From Xanthobacteraceae bacterium (GTDB lineage: Bacteria; Pseudomonadota; Alphaproteobacteria; Rhizobiales; Xanthobacteraceae), in NCBI GenBank assembly GCA_030037065.1, contig JASHRW010000426.1, positions 1 to 39,988 of the forward strand: a DNA stretch of 39,988 bases, given 5' to 3'. The notes below the pieces were generated by a model that saw nothing but the letters and a program-made list of their open reading frames with translations, made no database searches and was not told the DNA's origin. Made by a program: the position numbers and the translations under genes. Numbering within the stretch: position 1 is the first letter of the stretch; each line of letters opens with the position of its first letter. This document shows, one piece after another, positions 8,883-18,533 of this stretch.

Positions 8883-10495
8883 GCGACGACGGCGGTGGAA
8901 GATCAGGGTGGAATCCCAGCCGTTCTGCCGCGGGCGGCCGTAATCCGTGGCTCGTCGCGATCATCGTTTCAATTGCTACATTCATGGTGGTGCTCGACAC
9001 CTCGATCGCCAACGTTTCGCTGCGCTATATCGCCGGCAGCCTCGGCGCCAGCATCGACGAGAGCACCTGGGTAATTACCACTTATCTGATGGCCAACGCC
9101 GTCGTGCTGCCGGTGAGCGGCTGGCTGTCCAATGTGCTCGGGCGAAAGCGCTTCTATATGATCTGCGTAGCCTTGTTCACAGCCAGCTCGCTGCTGTGCG
9201 GCCTGGCGCCCAATCTCGGCGCGCTGATCATCTTTCGAGTCCTGCAGGGACTCGGCGGCGGCGGCATGCCGACCAGCGAGCAAGCGATCCTCGCCGACAC
9301 CTTCCCGCCACACAAGCGCGCTCAGGCGTTCGCGCTCTACGGCATCGCCGTCATCGTCGCGCCGACCATCGGCCCGACGCTCGGCGGCTGGATTACCGAC
9401 AATTACTCCTGGCACTGGATCTTTTTCATTAACGTGCCAATCGGTATTGCCTCGCTGGCGCTGGTGCACTGGTTTGTGATCGAGCCGGAAGCGCTCGAAC
9501 GCGAGCGTCGCACGCGCTTAGCCGGCGGATTGAAAGTCGACTGGATCGGGTTTGCATTGATCGCCATCGCTTTCGCGAGTCTCGAATGGGTGCTCGACCG
9601 CGGTCAGGAGGACGATTGGTTCCACTCCAACGTCATCATCACCTGCGCCACGATTGCCGCCGCCTCCTTCATCTTTTTCATCGTCTGGGAGCTGACCGAA
9701 GAGGATCCAATCGTCGACATCCACCTGCTTTGCCGCCGACAGTTCGGCATGTCCTTTGTGGTCATGCTGGCGGTCGGCGCCATCCTTTTTGGGTCCACCC
9801 AGATCATGCCGCAACTGCTGCAGACAAGCTTCCCCTATACGGCGGAACTCTCCGGCCTCGCGATCATGCCGGGCGGACTGGCGATGCTGGTCGTGATGCC
9901 CATTGCCGGCCAAATCGCCGGATGGATGCAACCCAAATATTGGATCGCGCTCGGTCTCGGCGGAATCGCGCTGGCGATGTGGCACTCGACCAATCTCGTT
10001 CCCGATGCGGACTTCGGCTTTTTCGCGACGATGCGCGTCTATCAGATGATCGGCCTTCCCTTCCTGTTCATTCCAATCAATACCATCGCCTACGACGGCC
10101 TACCGCAGGACAAGACCGCTCAGGCGTCGGCACTGATGAACGTCGCCCGCAATCTCGGCGGCGGTGTCGGGGTTTCTCTTGCCAATACCGAACTGCTGCA
10201 GCACAGCCAGTTGCACCAGGCGCGCCTGGTCAGCAACCTGACGCCGTCATCGCCAGCATGGCAAACGAACCTTAATCACATCACGCACTACTTTACCGAA
10301 CATGGCGCGCCGACGGCGGCTGCACAATCGCATGCCTACGGCTATATCGGCCAGCTGGTGAGCGGACAGGCATCGCTCTTGGCCTATATCGACATATTCC
10401 GCACTTGGGCGATTTTTGCCGCGCTCCTCGTCCCCGTCGTGCTAGTACTGATAAGGCGCGTGTCCGGCGGCGGCCATGCTGCCGCAATGCATTGA
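8879..10495 (+). CDS. DHA2-family MFS multidrug efflux permease (EmrB/QacA type)
   Basis: 538 aa, 14-TMS pattern; MVVLDTSIANVSLRYIAGSLGASIDESTWVITTYLMANAVVLPVSGWLSNVLGRKRFY; directly follows the EmrA-like gene. Confidence 0.92.
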   Translation: MSDDGGGRSGWNPSRSAAGGRNPWLVAIIVSIATFMVVLDTSIANVSLRYIAGSLGASIDESTWVITTYLMANAVVLPVSGWLSNVLGRKRFYMICVALFTASSLLCGLAPNLGALIIFRVLQGLGGGGMPTSEQAILADTFPPHKRAQAFALYGIAVIVAPTIGPTLGGWITDNYSWHWIFFINVPIGIASLALVHWFVIEPEALERERRTRLAGGLKVDWIGFALIAIAFASLEWVLDRGQEDDWFHSNVIITCATIAAASFIFFIVWELTEEDPIVDIHLLCRRQFGMSFVVMLAVGAILFGSTQIMPQLLQTSFPYTAELSGLAIMPGGLAMLVVMPIAGQIAGWMQPKYWIALGLGGIALAMWHSTNLVPDADFGFFATMRVYQMIGLPFLFIPINTIAYDGLPQDKTAQASALMNVARNLGGGVGVSLANTELLQHSQLHQARLVSNLTPSSPAWQTNLNHITHYFTEHGAPTAAAQSHAYGYIGQLVSGQASLLAYIDIFRTWAIFAALLVPVVLVLIRRVSGGGHAAAMH

Positions 10496-10556
10496 AAACT
10501 AACCGGGTTTAGGTAATAAGCGAACCGAGTGGCCGTCGGGCAAGGAACCGGGAACC

Positions 10557-10952
10557 GTGCCTCAGCCGTACGTGATCGGACGCCTCCTTGCCATTTTCGC
10601 AATCGCTTGCCTCCTATCGGCAGCGAGCGGTGCGCCGAAGCCCGTCAAAGTCACCGTCATCATGGTCGATTACCGGTTCGAGCCTGACCATCTGACTTTT
10701 CAGCATGACGTTTTTTACCGGCTGCATTTGGAAAATCACGGTAAGGAAACGCACGAATTCACCGCACCGGTCTTCTTCGCCACCGCCACCATCGATAATC
10801 CCGATGTTCTCAGCAACGACCGCAGCGAAGTGCTGATGCAGCCAGGCGACAAGAAGGACGTCTTTCTCACGCCCCACAAGCCCGGCACTTATGATCTGCG
10901 CTGCGCCGACCACGACTGGTACGGCATGGTGGGCGGGATCACCGTCAAATAG
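10557..10952 (+). CDS. Cupredoxin-domain periplasmic protein
   Basis: 131 aa, GTG start, signal peptide; type-1 Cu ligands ETHEF ... LRCADHDWYGMVGGITVK (H...C-x-x-H...M). Confidence 0.8.
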   Translation: MPQPYVIGRLLAIFAIACLLSAASGAPKPVKVTVIMVDYRFEPDHLTFQHDVFYRLHLENHGKETHEFTAPVFFATATIDNPDVLSNDRSEVLMQPGDKKDVFLTPHKPGTYDLRCADHDWYGMVGGITVK

Positions 10953-11270
10953 CGCAGTTAGTGCGAAAGGCTGCGGCGGCGGCCAGCACCGCCTGCGCCA
11001 CGGGCAGACCGCCACAAAATCTGCACCTTCAAGCAGCACTCTGACATTCCCCGCGCCATCGCCGCTCGGCCGGGAGAGAGCAAAAAAGCCAGCGAAGACG
11101 CCAAGCCGCGATCAGTGCGGCTTGTTGACGCCTGCCGGCAGCGTTGCGCTCAAATGTCTTTTACTGTTTTGCGACGGCACCATTCTTGCTTGAAGTCGTT
11201 GTCGGAAGGGTTGCGGGGCTGTGCATCGGAAGCCCTGGGAAGTGCACACCCGGGAAGAAAGGAGTCGCCA

Positions 11271-11684
11271 ATGTGTGACTTTAGCCTTCAAAGCGTACGC
11301 TCAAGGCCGGCGGAAGTCGGCGACAAGCTGGTAACGCGTGATTTCGGGACGGGAACGCGCGGGTTCGCCGCCTGCGACGACCCTGGATTGGCAGTGTGTG
11401 TGTTGCCTGGAACGGAGCTCGCGTTCGCCAGTGACGTTGCCTGCCTGCCGGCCGGCCTTCTGGGATGGAAGACCAAGACGATCAACCATCGCACCGCCAT
11501 CTTCCGGCAAGTCAACAAGGACAAGCTGGCGGCGCATCACGACGCCCTCGAATTTCCCGACGGGCGCATCGTGCTGCTGACTCTTCTGTGCGAGGGTCAG
11601 GAGGCGACCGTGCTGCAATTGCCGGCGCAGCCGACCACTACGGAAGAGGCGCGCGAGCAGGAGCGCGTTGGTTTCCTCGGCTAA
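11271..11684 (+). CDS. Conserved hypothetical protein
   Basis: ATG at 11271 with upstream gaaaggag; MCDFSLQSVRSRPAEVGDKLVTRDFGTGTRGFAACDDPGLAVCVLPGTELAF...; preferred over the longer 11115 start. Confidence 0.7.
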   Translation: MCDFSLQSVRSRPAEVGDKLVTRDFGTGTRGFAACDDPGLAVCVLPGTELAFASDVACLPAGLLGWKTKTINHRTAIFRQVNKDKLAAHHDALEFPDGRIVLLTLLCEGQEATVLQLPAQPTTTEEAREQERVGFLG

Positions 11685-11712
11685 CTGCGTTACCTCGACC
11701 GCGACCTGAAAA

Positions 11713-11743
11713 CCGGCCGCCAGCAATGGCGGCCGGAATTTTT
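11713..11743 (+). terminator. Rho-independent-like terminator after the 11271-11684 gene
   Basis: ccggccgcc-agcaat-ggcggccgg perfect 9-bp stem followed by aattttt. Confidence 0.75.
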
Positions 11744-11786
11744 GTGCCAATCGCTGCTTCCGACTCCAATTGATGCATCACCGTGT

Positions 11787-12170
11787 TTAGGCGCCGCCAC
11801 CCGGCACGAAACAGCGGATCACCACTTGATCGTCGTAAATGCTGTACCAGACGACAGCGTCGTCGACCGGATTACCGACGTTGTCGAGGACGGCGTCGGG
11901 CGGCACCGGCATCCATGTGCCGTTGATCGGAACCCAGTATCGATCTTTACGCATTTGGAAGTCGGTGCGGTGGCCATCGGCGATATCACAGCATGGAATG
12001 CCATGCGGCGATTTCACATTGTGAAACCAAGTCCGCACCGCGGGCGTCACGTTGGTAAACTGGCCATTGTCGTGCGCCGCAGCAGGAGTGCAAATGACAA
12101 TAACTGCTAGCGTACCACGCAGGAGGGTCGGCCTAATTGCAGCACGTGCGCGCACGCCACTCACTCTCAA
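11787..12170 (-). CDS. Small secreted hypothetical protein
   Basis: 127 aa; signal peptide LAVIVICTPAAAH; WFHNVKSPHGIPCCDIADGHRTDFQMRKDRYWVPINGTWMPVP. Confidence 0.7.
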   Translation of the reverse strand: MRVSGVRARAAIRPTLLRGTLAVIVICTPAAAHDNGQFTNVTPAVRTWFHNVKSPHGIPCCDIADGHRTDFQMRKDRYWVPINGTWMPVPPDAVLDNVGNPVDDAVVWYSIYDDQVVIRCFVPGGGA

Positions 12171-12355
12171 TTGACGAACAACTCATCACGGCACCACATC
12201 GGCTCCCGAGTCGGCAAAGCGACTTAACGGGCGCCGCGGATCTCCTCCGCCGAAACTAACGCCAAGCAAAAAAATTGGTTGCACGCCGCGCGACGGTGAG
12301 TTCCGGCGAATCAGTCGGCAGTGGATGAACGGCGCAACTGATCAGACTCGCATCA

Positions 12356-12784
12356 TCAACTCGTCGCCGCGGGCGCCGTGTCGGCGAAACAGCGCACGCC
12401 GGTATCGACGATCTTTCGACTGTCGGAGACGAGGCGGCGGCTGTCTTCGCTGAACATGTTCAGCCATTCGCCCAGCCATTCCTGATAGGCGGAAAACGCA
12501 TCGGGCACCGAGCGCGCAGCTTTGAGCTTGTTCGGCAGTTTTAAGGCCAATTCTGCCTCCGCGGTTGCACGCGAAAACCATTCCTGGCCGATGTCCGAAA
12601 AAAGCGTGAGCATCGCCTTTTGCAGGCGCAGACCGGCGGTGACGCCCCGCGGTCCGAGTTCGCCGAACGGCGAACTCGCGCTCGCCGTCAACGACCTTTC
12701 GCTACGGGATCGTTCGGCGCGCATGTGCTCGGCGCGGTGAGTTTCGGCGCGTGGGCTTTCGCTGCGTGGACTGTCTTGAGGCAT
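12356..12784 (-). CDS. Phasin-like protein with Arg/Glu/Ser-rich N-terminal extension
   Basis: Start MPQDSPRSES at 12784 preferred; FSDIGQEWFSRATAEAELALKLPNKLKAARSVPDAFSAYQEWLGEWLNMFSEDSRRLVSDSRKIVDTG resembles phasin helices. Confidence 0.55.
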   Translation of the reverse strand: MPQDSPRSESPRAETHRAEHMRAERSRSERSLTASASSPFGELGPRGVTAGLRLQKAMLTLFSDIGQEWFSRATAEAELALKLPNKLKAARSVPDAFSAYQEWLGEWLNMFSEDSRRLVSDSRKIVDTGVRCFADTAPAATS

Positions 12785-13119
12785 GGTGTGGCTCCCGTTA
12801 TGTGTCGTCTCGCTGTCCAGCCGGAGCGCCGCCATCCGCACAGTCGTCACAGCGCGGTGGCGTCCCACCCTCAATTCGCGTCATATACGTATTCGCCGGT
12901 TGCGTTGTGAGGGCCTCATGCCGGGAACGGCGCAACCTCCGCCCGCGTTTGGCCACAATACCCCCGGCCGGGCTGGCGCTGTGCTTTGTACGGATTTGTT
13001 CGTAATGCATCGGCTACGATTGCAGAGAAGGATGCGCGAATCGAAATATTCAGGCGGCCGCCGAAGAAGCCGCGCAACCATCAATTCTTCACGATGAATC
13101 ATCCGGCCAGCATCAATCA

Positions 13120-14676
13120 ATGAACCAGTCGGTCGATCAGCCAACCGAGTCGCACGATGCTGTCGGGCAGGCTGCGTCAAACGACGCGCCCGCGGATGCG
13201 GCGGCTGACGCGACTGCGCCGCGGCAGAAGCATTTGTTTCTCATGGTCTTTCCTTCGATCATGCTGCCGATGTTCCTGGCCGTTGCCGACCAGACCATCG
13301 TCGCCACCGCGCTGCCCACCATTGCCTCGAATCTGGGAGAGATCGAGCGCGCCTCCTGGGTAGTCGTATCCTACCTGATCGCCAATACCATTGCGGCGCC
13401 GGTCTATGGACGGCTGGGCGACACCTTCGGCCGGCGCGCCATGATGACCATGGCGCTGGCGATCTTCATGGTCGGTTCGGTGCTGTGCGCGCTCTCGCCC
13501 AGCATCGAATGGCTGACGGCATTTCGCGTGTTGCAGGGATTTGGCGGCGGCGGGCTGATGACGCTGTCGCAAGCGCTGATCGGGGAGACCGTGCCGCCGC
13601 GTGAGCGCGGCCGTTATCAGGGCTATCTTGCCGGCGTATCGGTCAGTTCCAGCACCTTCGGTCCGGTCGCCGGCGGCTATCTGACCCAGGCCTTCGGTTG
13701 GCAATCCATATTCCTTGTCAACGTGCCGCTCGGGCTTATCGCCGTCGTCCTGGTCTTGCGCCTGGCATCGCGTCCGGCAGATCGCCGCCGCACCACCTTC
13801 GATATTCCGGGGCTGGTTCTGTTCATCATGTTCGTCAGCCCGGTGATCCTGGCGCTCGAACAATTGCAACAGCTCCGCACCAGCACGCTACCGATGGCGC
13901 TCGGACTCTTGGCGTTCGGCCTTCTGGCGCTGGCGGCGCTGATCTGGCAGGAGCGGCACAGCACCTCTCCGCTCATCCCGCCGCGGCTTTTCCGCGAGCC
14001 GTCGATCTGGCGCAGCGACGGCCTTGCCGCCTGCCACGGCGCCGCGCTGGTCTCGCTGATCACGTTCCTGCCGATCTATCTGCGCGCAGTGCGCGGCGCC
14101 TCGCCGGCAGAAACCGGCCTCATGCTGCTGCCGCTGACGTTCGGCATCGGCGTGGGTTCGATGATTACCGGCCAGATCGTGACCCGAACCGGGCTCACCG
14201 CAATATTCCCGTCGTGCGCAATGCCGCTGGCGACGCTGGGCTTGGTGTTCCTCGCCTTCTGGACCCCGCACTTGTCCATCGCGGTGTTGCCCTGGGTATG
14301 GTGCGCCATCGCGACGTGTATGGGTACCGTCATGGGCGTGGTTCAGCTCACTGTGCAGTCGGTGTCGGGACCGCGCCGGCTTGGCACCGGCGCCGCCATG
14401 GTCCAGTTCTCCCGCTCGGTCGGCGCCGCCTTCGGCACCGCGCTGGTCGCCGCAATCTTGTTCGCCGTTCTTGCCGGCAGCGATCGCGAAACGTCCGGTA
14501 TGATTGGCGCCATCATGGAGGTAGGGCCGGAAGCCCTAGCGAGGCTCGCGCCGGCGCGGCAAGCGATCGTGCAGGCGGAAATCGCCGATGCCTTCCGCTC
14601 CGCCTTCATCACCATCGCGATATTTACCGGCATCGAATCGGTATTGGCTTGGACGCTGCCGATGCGCCGCGTCTAG
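13120..14676 (+). CDS. DHA2-family MFS drug transporter (EmrB/QacA type)
   Basis: 518 aa; LAVADQTIVATALPTIASNLGEIERASWVVVSYLIANTIAAPVYGRLGDTFGRRAMM; 14-TMS pattern. Confidence 0.9.
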   Translation: MNQSVDQPTESHDAVGQAASNDAPADAAADATAPRQKHLFLMVFPSIMLPMFLAVADQTIVATALPTIASNLGEIERASWVVVSYLIANTIAAPVYGRLGDTFGRRAMMTMALAIFMVGSVLCALSPSIEWLTAFRVLQGFGGGGLMTLSQALIGETVPPRERGRYQGYLAGVSVSSSTFGPVAGGYLTQAFGWQSIFLVNVPLGLIAVVLVLRLASRPADRRRTTFDIPGLVLFIMFVSPVILALEQLQQLRTSTLPMALGLLAFGLLALAALIWQERHSTSPLIPPRLFREPSIWRSDGLAACHGAALVSLITFLPIYLRAVRGASPAETGLMLLPLTFGIGVGSMITGQIVTRTGLTAIFPSCAMPLATLGLVFLAFWTPHLSIAVLPWVWCAIATCMGTVMGVVQLTVQSVSGPRRLGTGAAMVQFSRSVGAAFGTALVAAILFAVLAGSDRETSGMIGAIMEVGPEALARLAPARQAIVQAEIADAFRSAFITIAIFTGIESVLAWTLPMRRV

Positions 14677-14744
14677 CAGACTGACCCACGACGTATTGCG
14701 GCACGGCATCGCAAGCGGCAAACTCGTTTTCCTGATCGTTTCGC

Positions 14745-15371
14745 ATGACCAAAATCCTTCTCACCCGCCACGGCCACGTCGAAGGCATAAAGCCCGAGCG
14801 CTTCCGCGGCCGCGAGCCGCTCGAGCTCACGGCGCGCGGCAGGCGCGAAGCCGCCGCCGTCGCCGATCGCATTGCCGGCGCCTGGCAGCCCGCCAAAATC
14901 TACACCAGCCCGATGGGACGCTGCGTCGCCACCGGCGCCGCTATCGCCAAAGCCTGCGGCATCACCGCCGAGATTTGCGACGATCTCAACGACATCGATT
15001 ACGGTGCCTGGCAATTCAAGACTTTCGATTTTGCCAAACGGGATGATCCATCGCTGCTCGCCGCCTGGTTCACGACCCCGCATCTCGTACGGTTTCCCAA
15101 CGGCGAATCGCTGCAGGATGTTGCGGCGCGCGGCGCCAATGCGCTGCGCTTCGTTCTGAGCCGGCATCGCGACGACACCGTCGTGCTCGTCGGTCACGAC
15201 AGCGTGAATCGCATTTTGCTGCTGCAATGTCTCGATCTGCCGCTGTCGGCCTATCGACGCATTGCGCAGAACCCGTGCTGCCTCAACGAGGTGGACATCG
15301 ACGGCGAAAAGATTTGTGTCGTGCGGATCAACGAAACGCATCACCTGGACGCGATAGCGGCGATTGAATGA
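14745..15371 (+). CDS. Histidine phosphatase family protein (phosphoglycerate-mutase-like)
   Basis: 208 aa; LLTRHGHVEGIKPERFRGREPLELTARGRREA and VLVGHDSVNRILL; ATGA overlap with next CDS. Confidence 0.9.
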   Translation: MTKILLTRHGHVEGIKPERFRGREPLELTARGRREAAAVADRIAGAWQPAKIYTSPMGRCVATGAAIAKACGITAEICDDLNDIDYGAWQFKTFDFAKRDDPSLLAAWFTTPHLVRFPNGESLQDVAARGANALRFVLSRHRDDTVVLVGHDSVNRILLLQCLDLPLSAYRRIAQNPCCLNEVDIDGEKICVVRINETHHLDAIAAIE

Positions 15372-17704
15372 AGGCGATGACCCGTTCGCAACAATCAATC
15401 GGCTTGGGCGCGATGACCTTCGTCGGTCGCTCGCTGCCGCGGCTCGAAGACCGGCCGCTTGTCACCGGCCGCGGTCTGTTCGCCGCCGACGTCAATTTCG
15501 CCCATCAATTGCATATGCGCGTCGTGCGTTCCGCGCACGCCCACGGCCGCATCGTCGCGATCGATGCCAGTGCGGCCCGCGCGGCGCCGGGCGTCGTCGC
15601 GGTATGGACGTCGGCCGACGTAACCACCGTTCCGCCGATCGATTTTCGCCTCACCCGCATCGAAGGGCTCGATCCCTATCGGCAGCCGATCCTGGCCACC
15701 GATTGCGTGCGCTACGTGGGCGAGCCGGTCGCTGTCGTGTTCGCGACCGATGCCTACCTCGCCGAGGATGCCGCCGATCTGGTGAATGTCGAGGTCGAGG
15801 AACTGCCGCCGCTACTCGCCGCCGACGCGCCGCCCGGCGTATTCGGCCAAAATCACTCAACCGAAGTCGCCCTCGTCCGCAAAGGCTTCGGCGACGTCGA
15901 AGGTGCGTTCGCTGCGGCGCACGCAATTGTCGCGCTCGAACTCGCGATCGGCCGCCACAGCGGCGTGCCAATGGAGACGCGCGGCGCCATTGCACGGCAG
16001 GCGCGCGGCATCATCGAACTGCATGGCGCCGCCAAGGTGGTGCACTGGAACAGGGACGCACTGGCTCGCATGCTTGGCCGGCCCGCCTCCTCGGTGCACC
16101 TGCACGAAGGCCATGTCGGCGGCGGCTTCGGCGTGCGCGGCGAGCTTTACCCGGAAGACGTTCTGGTCTGCCTCGGCGCGCTGCGGCTTGGCCGCCCGGT
16201 GAAATGGATCGAGGATCGGCGCGAGCATCTTCTCGCCACCAATCATTCGCGCCAGGCCCATTTCCGCATTCGCGCCGCGGTCGACGCCGATGGCCGCCTG
16301 CTCGCCATCGACGGCGAGTTCTTCCACGATCAAGGCGCCTATGTGCGCACCCATGCGGCGACCGTCCCCGATCTTGCCGCCGCAATGCTGCCGGGGCCGT
16401 ATCGACTCGCCGCCTATCGCATGGTGGGGCGCATCCGGCTCACCAACAAAACGCCGTGCGGCACCTATCGCGCGCCGGGACGCTACGAGAGCACGTTCGT
16501 GCGCGAGCGGCTGATGGACGCCATCGCGGCCAAACTGAAAACCAACCCGGTCGAAATCCGGCGCCGCAATCTGATCGCCAATACCGACATGCCGTACGCG
16601 CTCAATTTCGACACGCTCGGCACCGAACTCACCTACGATTCCGGCGATTACGCCAAGCTTCTCGACAAGGCGCTGGCCGCAATCGGCTGGCTTGCGATGC
16701 AGGAGGAACTGAGGCGCCGCCGCGCCGGCGGCGAAGCGGTCGGCGTAGGCCTCGCGATGTTCGTGGAAAAAAGCGGCCTCGGGCCGTTCGACGGCGTGCA
16801 CGTCTCGATCGACGATAGCGGTGCGGTGGAACTCGTGACCGGCTCGGCGTCGGTCGGCCAGGGCATGGAAACCGCGCTCGCGCAAATCTGCGCCGATGCG
16901 CTGGGCGTCGACTACGCACGCGTGCGCGTGGTGCACGGCCAGACCGACCGCATCGCCTTCGGCATGGGCGCCTTCGCTTCGCGGGTGACGGTGATGACCG
17001 GGGAAGCCACCCGCATCGCCGCGACAAAACTCCGCGCCAAAGCGATTACCGCTGCCGCAGCGCTGTTGCAGGCCGCGCCGGAAGCGCTCGATGTCATCGA
17101 TGGCCGGGTGGTGAGCAAAGGCGCCGCGCATGGCCCCTCGGTCAGTCTCGGCGACGTGGCGAAAGCGCTCGCTCCGGCTTCCAGGCTGCTCGGTGACGCA
17201 AATCCCGGACTGAGCGCGGAAGGCTGGGTCGAGCAGACCCACATGGCCTATCCGTACGGGGTCCACATCGCCGTGGTGCGCGTCGACCGCGACACTGGCG
17301 CTGTCACGGTCGAACGTTATCTGGTCGCCTACGATATCGGCAAGGCCGTCAACCCGATGCTGGTCGAGGGCCAGATTGCCGGCGGGACGGCACAGGGACT
17401 TGGCGGCGCGCTGTTCGAGGAATTTCTTTACGACCCGAGCGGCGAGCCGGTGAGCGTCACCTTCGCCGACTACCTCATGCCGACCGCACGCGAGGTTCCC
17501 CGAATCGAAACGCTCATTACCGAGGACGCGCCGAGTCCGCTCAATCCGCTCGGGCTCAAAGGTGCCGGCGAAGGCGGCGCCAATCCGGTTGGCGCCGTCA
17601 TCGCCTCGGCGATCGACGATGCGCTTGGCAAGCCGAGCGCGGTTTCCCGGCTGCCGGTTTCGCCCGCGCGATTGCGTGAAATGCTCGCGCACCAGCCCTC
17701 TTGA
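15368..17704 (+). CDS. Xanthine dehydrogenase/aldehyde oxidase family molybdopterin-binding large subunit
   Basis: 778 aa; LPRLEDRPLVTGRGLFAADVNFAHQLHMRVVRSAHAHGRI; HVGGGFGVRGELYPED; CGTYRAPGRYESTF; LGLKGAGEGGANPVGAVIASAIDDAL. Confidence 0.93.
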   Translation: MKAMTRSQQSIGLGAMTFVGRSLPRLEDRPLVTGRGLFAADVNFAHQLHMRVVRSAHAHGRIVAIDASAARAAPGVVAVWTSADVTTVPPIDFRLTRIEGLDPYRQPILATDCVRYVGEPVAVVFATDAYLAEDAADLVNVEVEELPPLLAADAPPGVFGQNHSTEVALVRKGFGDVEGAFAAAHAIVALELAIGRHSGVPMETRGAIARQARGIIELHGAAKVVHWNRDALARMLGRPASSVHLHEGHVGGGFGVRGELYPEDVLVCLGALRLGRPVKWIEDRREHLLATNHSRQAHFRIRAAVDADGRLLAIDGEFFHDQGAYVRTHAATVPDLAAAMLPGPYRLAAYRMVGRIRLTNKTPCGTYRAPGRYESTFVRERLMDAIAAKLKTNPVEIRRRNLIANTDMPYALNFDTLGTELTYDSGDYAKLLDKALAAIGWLAMQEELRRRRAGGEAVGVGLAMFVEKSGLGPFDGVHVSIDDSGAVELVTGSASVGQGMETALAQICADALGVDYARVRVVHGQTDRIAFGMGAFASRVTVMTGEATRIAATKLRAKAITAAAALLQAAPEALDVIDGRVVSKGAAHGPSVSLGDVAKALAPASRLLGDANPGLSAEGWVEQTHMAYPYGVHIAVVRVDRDTGAVTVERYLVAYDIGKAVNPMLVEGQIAGGTAQGLGGALFEEFLYDPSGEPVSVTFADYLMPTAREVPRIETLITEDAPSPLNPLGLKGAGEGGANPVGAVIASAIDDALGKPSAVSRLPVSPARLREMLAHQPS

Positions 17705-17812
17705 CGCCTTCTGCACCGCCGCAGGAATCGGGTAGGCCTTCAGGCGTTGCCGGACTATGTGTTTGGTACTGGAAGCGGAGAAGCCGACCGCACGCCGGCT
17801 GCAGAGAATTGA

Positions 17813-18523
17813 ATGCCGCCTGTTCAAGAGCGAATTGACACATATGATTGGAGCGCTATCGGCGCGGAGCTAAACGCCTATGGCTGCGCCATGCTGCAAA
17901 AATTGCTCAGCCCGCGCGATTGCAAGGAACTCGCCGCACTCTATCCGCACGAAGAGCCTTTCCGCAGCCGTGTCGTCATGGCGCGGCACGGCTTTGGCAA
18001 GGGCGAGTACAAATACTTCAAATATCCGCTGCCGGACTTGGTTGGCGCGCTGCGCTGCGCACTCTATCCGCATGCGGCCAAGATCGCCAACGCCTGGAAC
18101 GAACGAATGGACATCGACGCGTGCTATCCGAGCGCGCACACCGACTATCTGACAATTTGCCACAAGGCCGGGCAAACGCGGCCAACGCCGCTGTTGCTGC
18201 AATACGCGCCTGGCGATTTCAATTGCCTGCACCAAGATCTTTACGGCGAATTGGCCTTTCCACTACAGGCGACGGTGCTGCTCTCCGATCCGGCGCGCGA
18301 TTTCACCGGCGGCGAATTCGCACTCACCGAGCAACGTCCGCGCATGCAGAGCCGCGTCGAAGTGGTGCCGCTGGCCCAGGGTGACGCAGTGATTTTCGCG
18401 GTTCACAATCGTCCGGTGCAGGGAACGAAAGGCGCGTATCGCGTCAACCTGCGCCATGGCGTCAGCCGGTTGCGTTCCGGCCGCCGCCACACGCTCGGCA
18501 TCATTTTTCACGATGCGAAGTAA
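17813..18523 (+). CDS. 2OG-Fe(II) oxygenase (prolyl-hydroxylase-like)
   Basis: 236 aa; CLHQDLYGELAFPLQATVLLSDP (HxD) and GAYRVNLRHGVSRLRSGRRHTLGIIFHDAK C-terminal region. Confidence 0.82.
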   Translation: MPPVQERIDTYDWSAIGAELNAYGCAMLQKLLSPRDCKELAALYPHEEPFRSRVVMARHGFGKGEYKYFKYPLPDLVGALRCALYPHAAKIANAWNERMDIDACYPSAHTDYLTICHKAGQTRPTPLLLQYAPGDFNCLHQDLYGELAFPLQATVLLSDPARDFTGGEFALTEQRPRMQSRVEVVPLAQGDAVIFAVHNRPVQGTKGAYRVNLRHGVSRLRSGRRHTLGIIFHDAK

Positions 18524-18533
18524 GCGTGCGACC

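Noticed and set aside
12656-12677. Perfect inverted repeat gagttcgcc-gaac-ggcgaactc resembling the IclR palindrome
   Set aside because: Spacing is N8 rather than N5 and it lies inside the phasin-like coding sequence; likely a coding coincidence
16441-16515. Possible form I CO dehydrogenase (CoxL) active-site loop
   Set aside because: Sequence reads CGTYRAPGRYEST, not the AYxCSFR form I signature, so CODH was not called
15857-17827. 656-aa minus-strand ORF opposite the molybdenum hydroxylase
   Set aside because: Antisense shadow of a GC-rich CDS; the plus-strand protein has clear family motifs and this one has none
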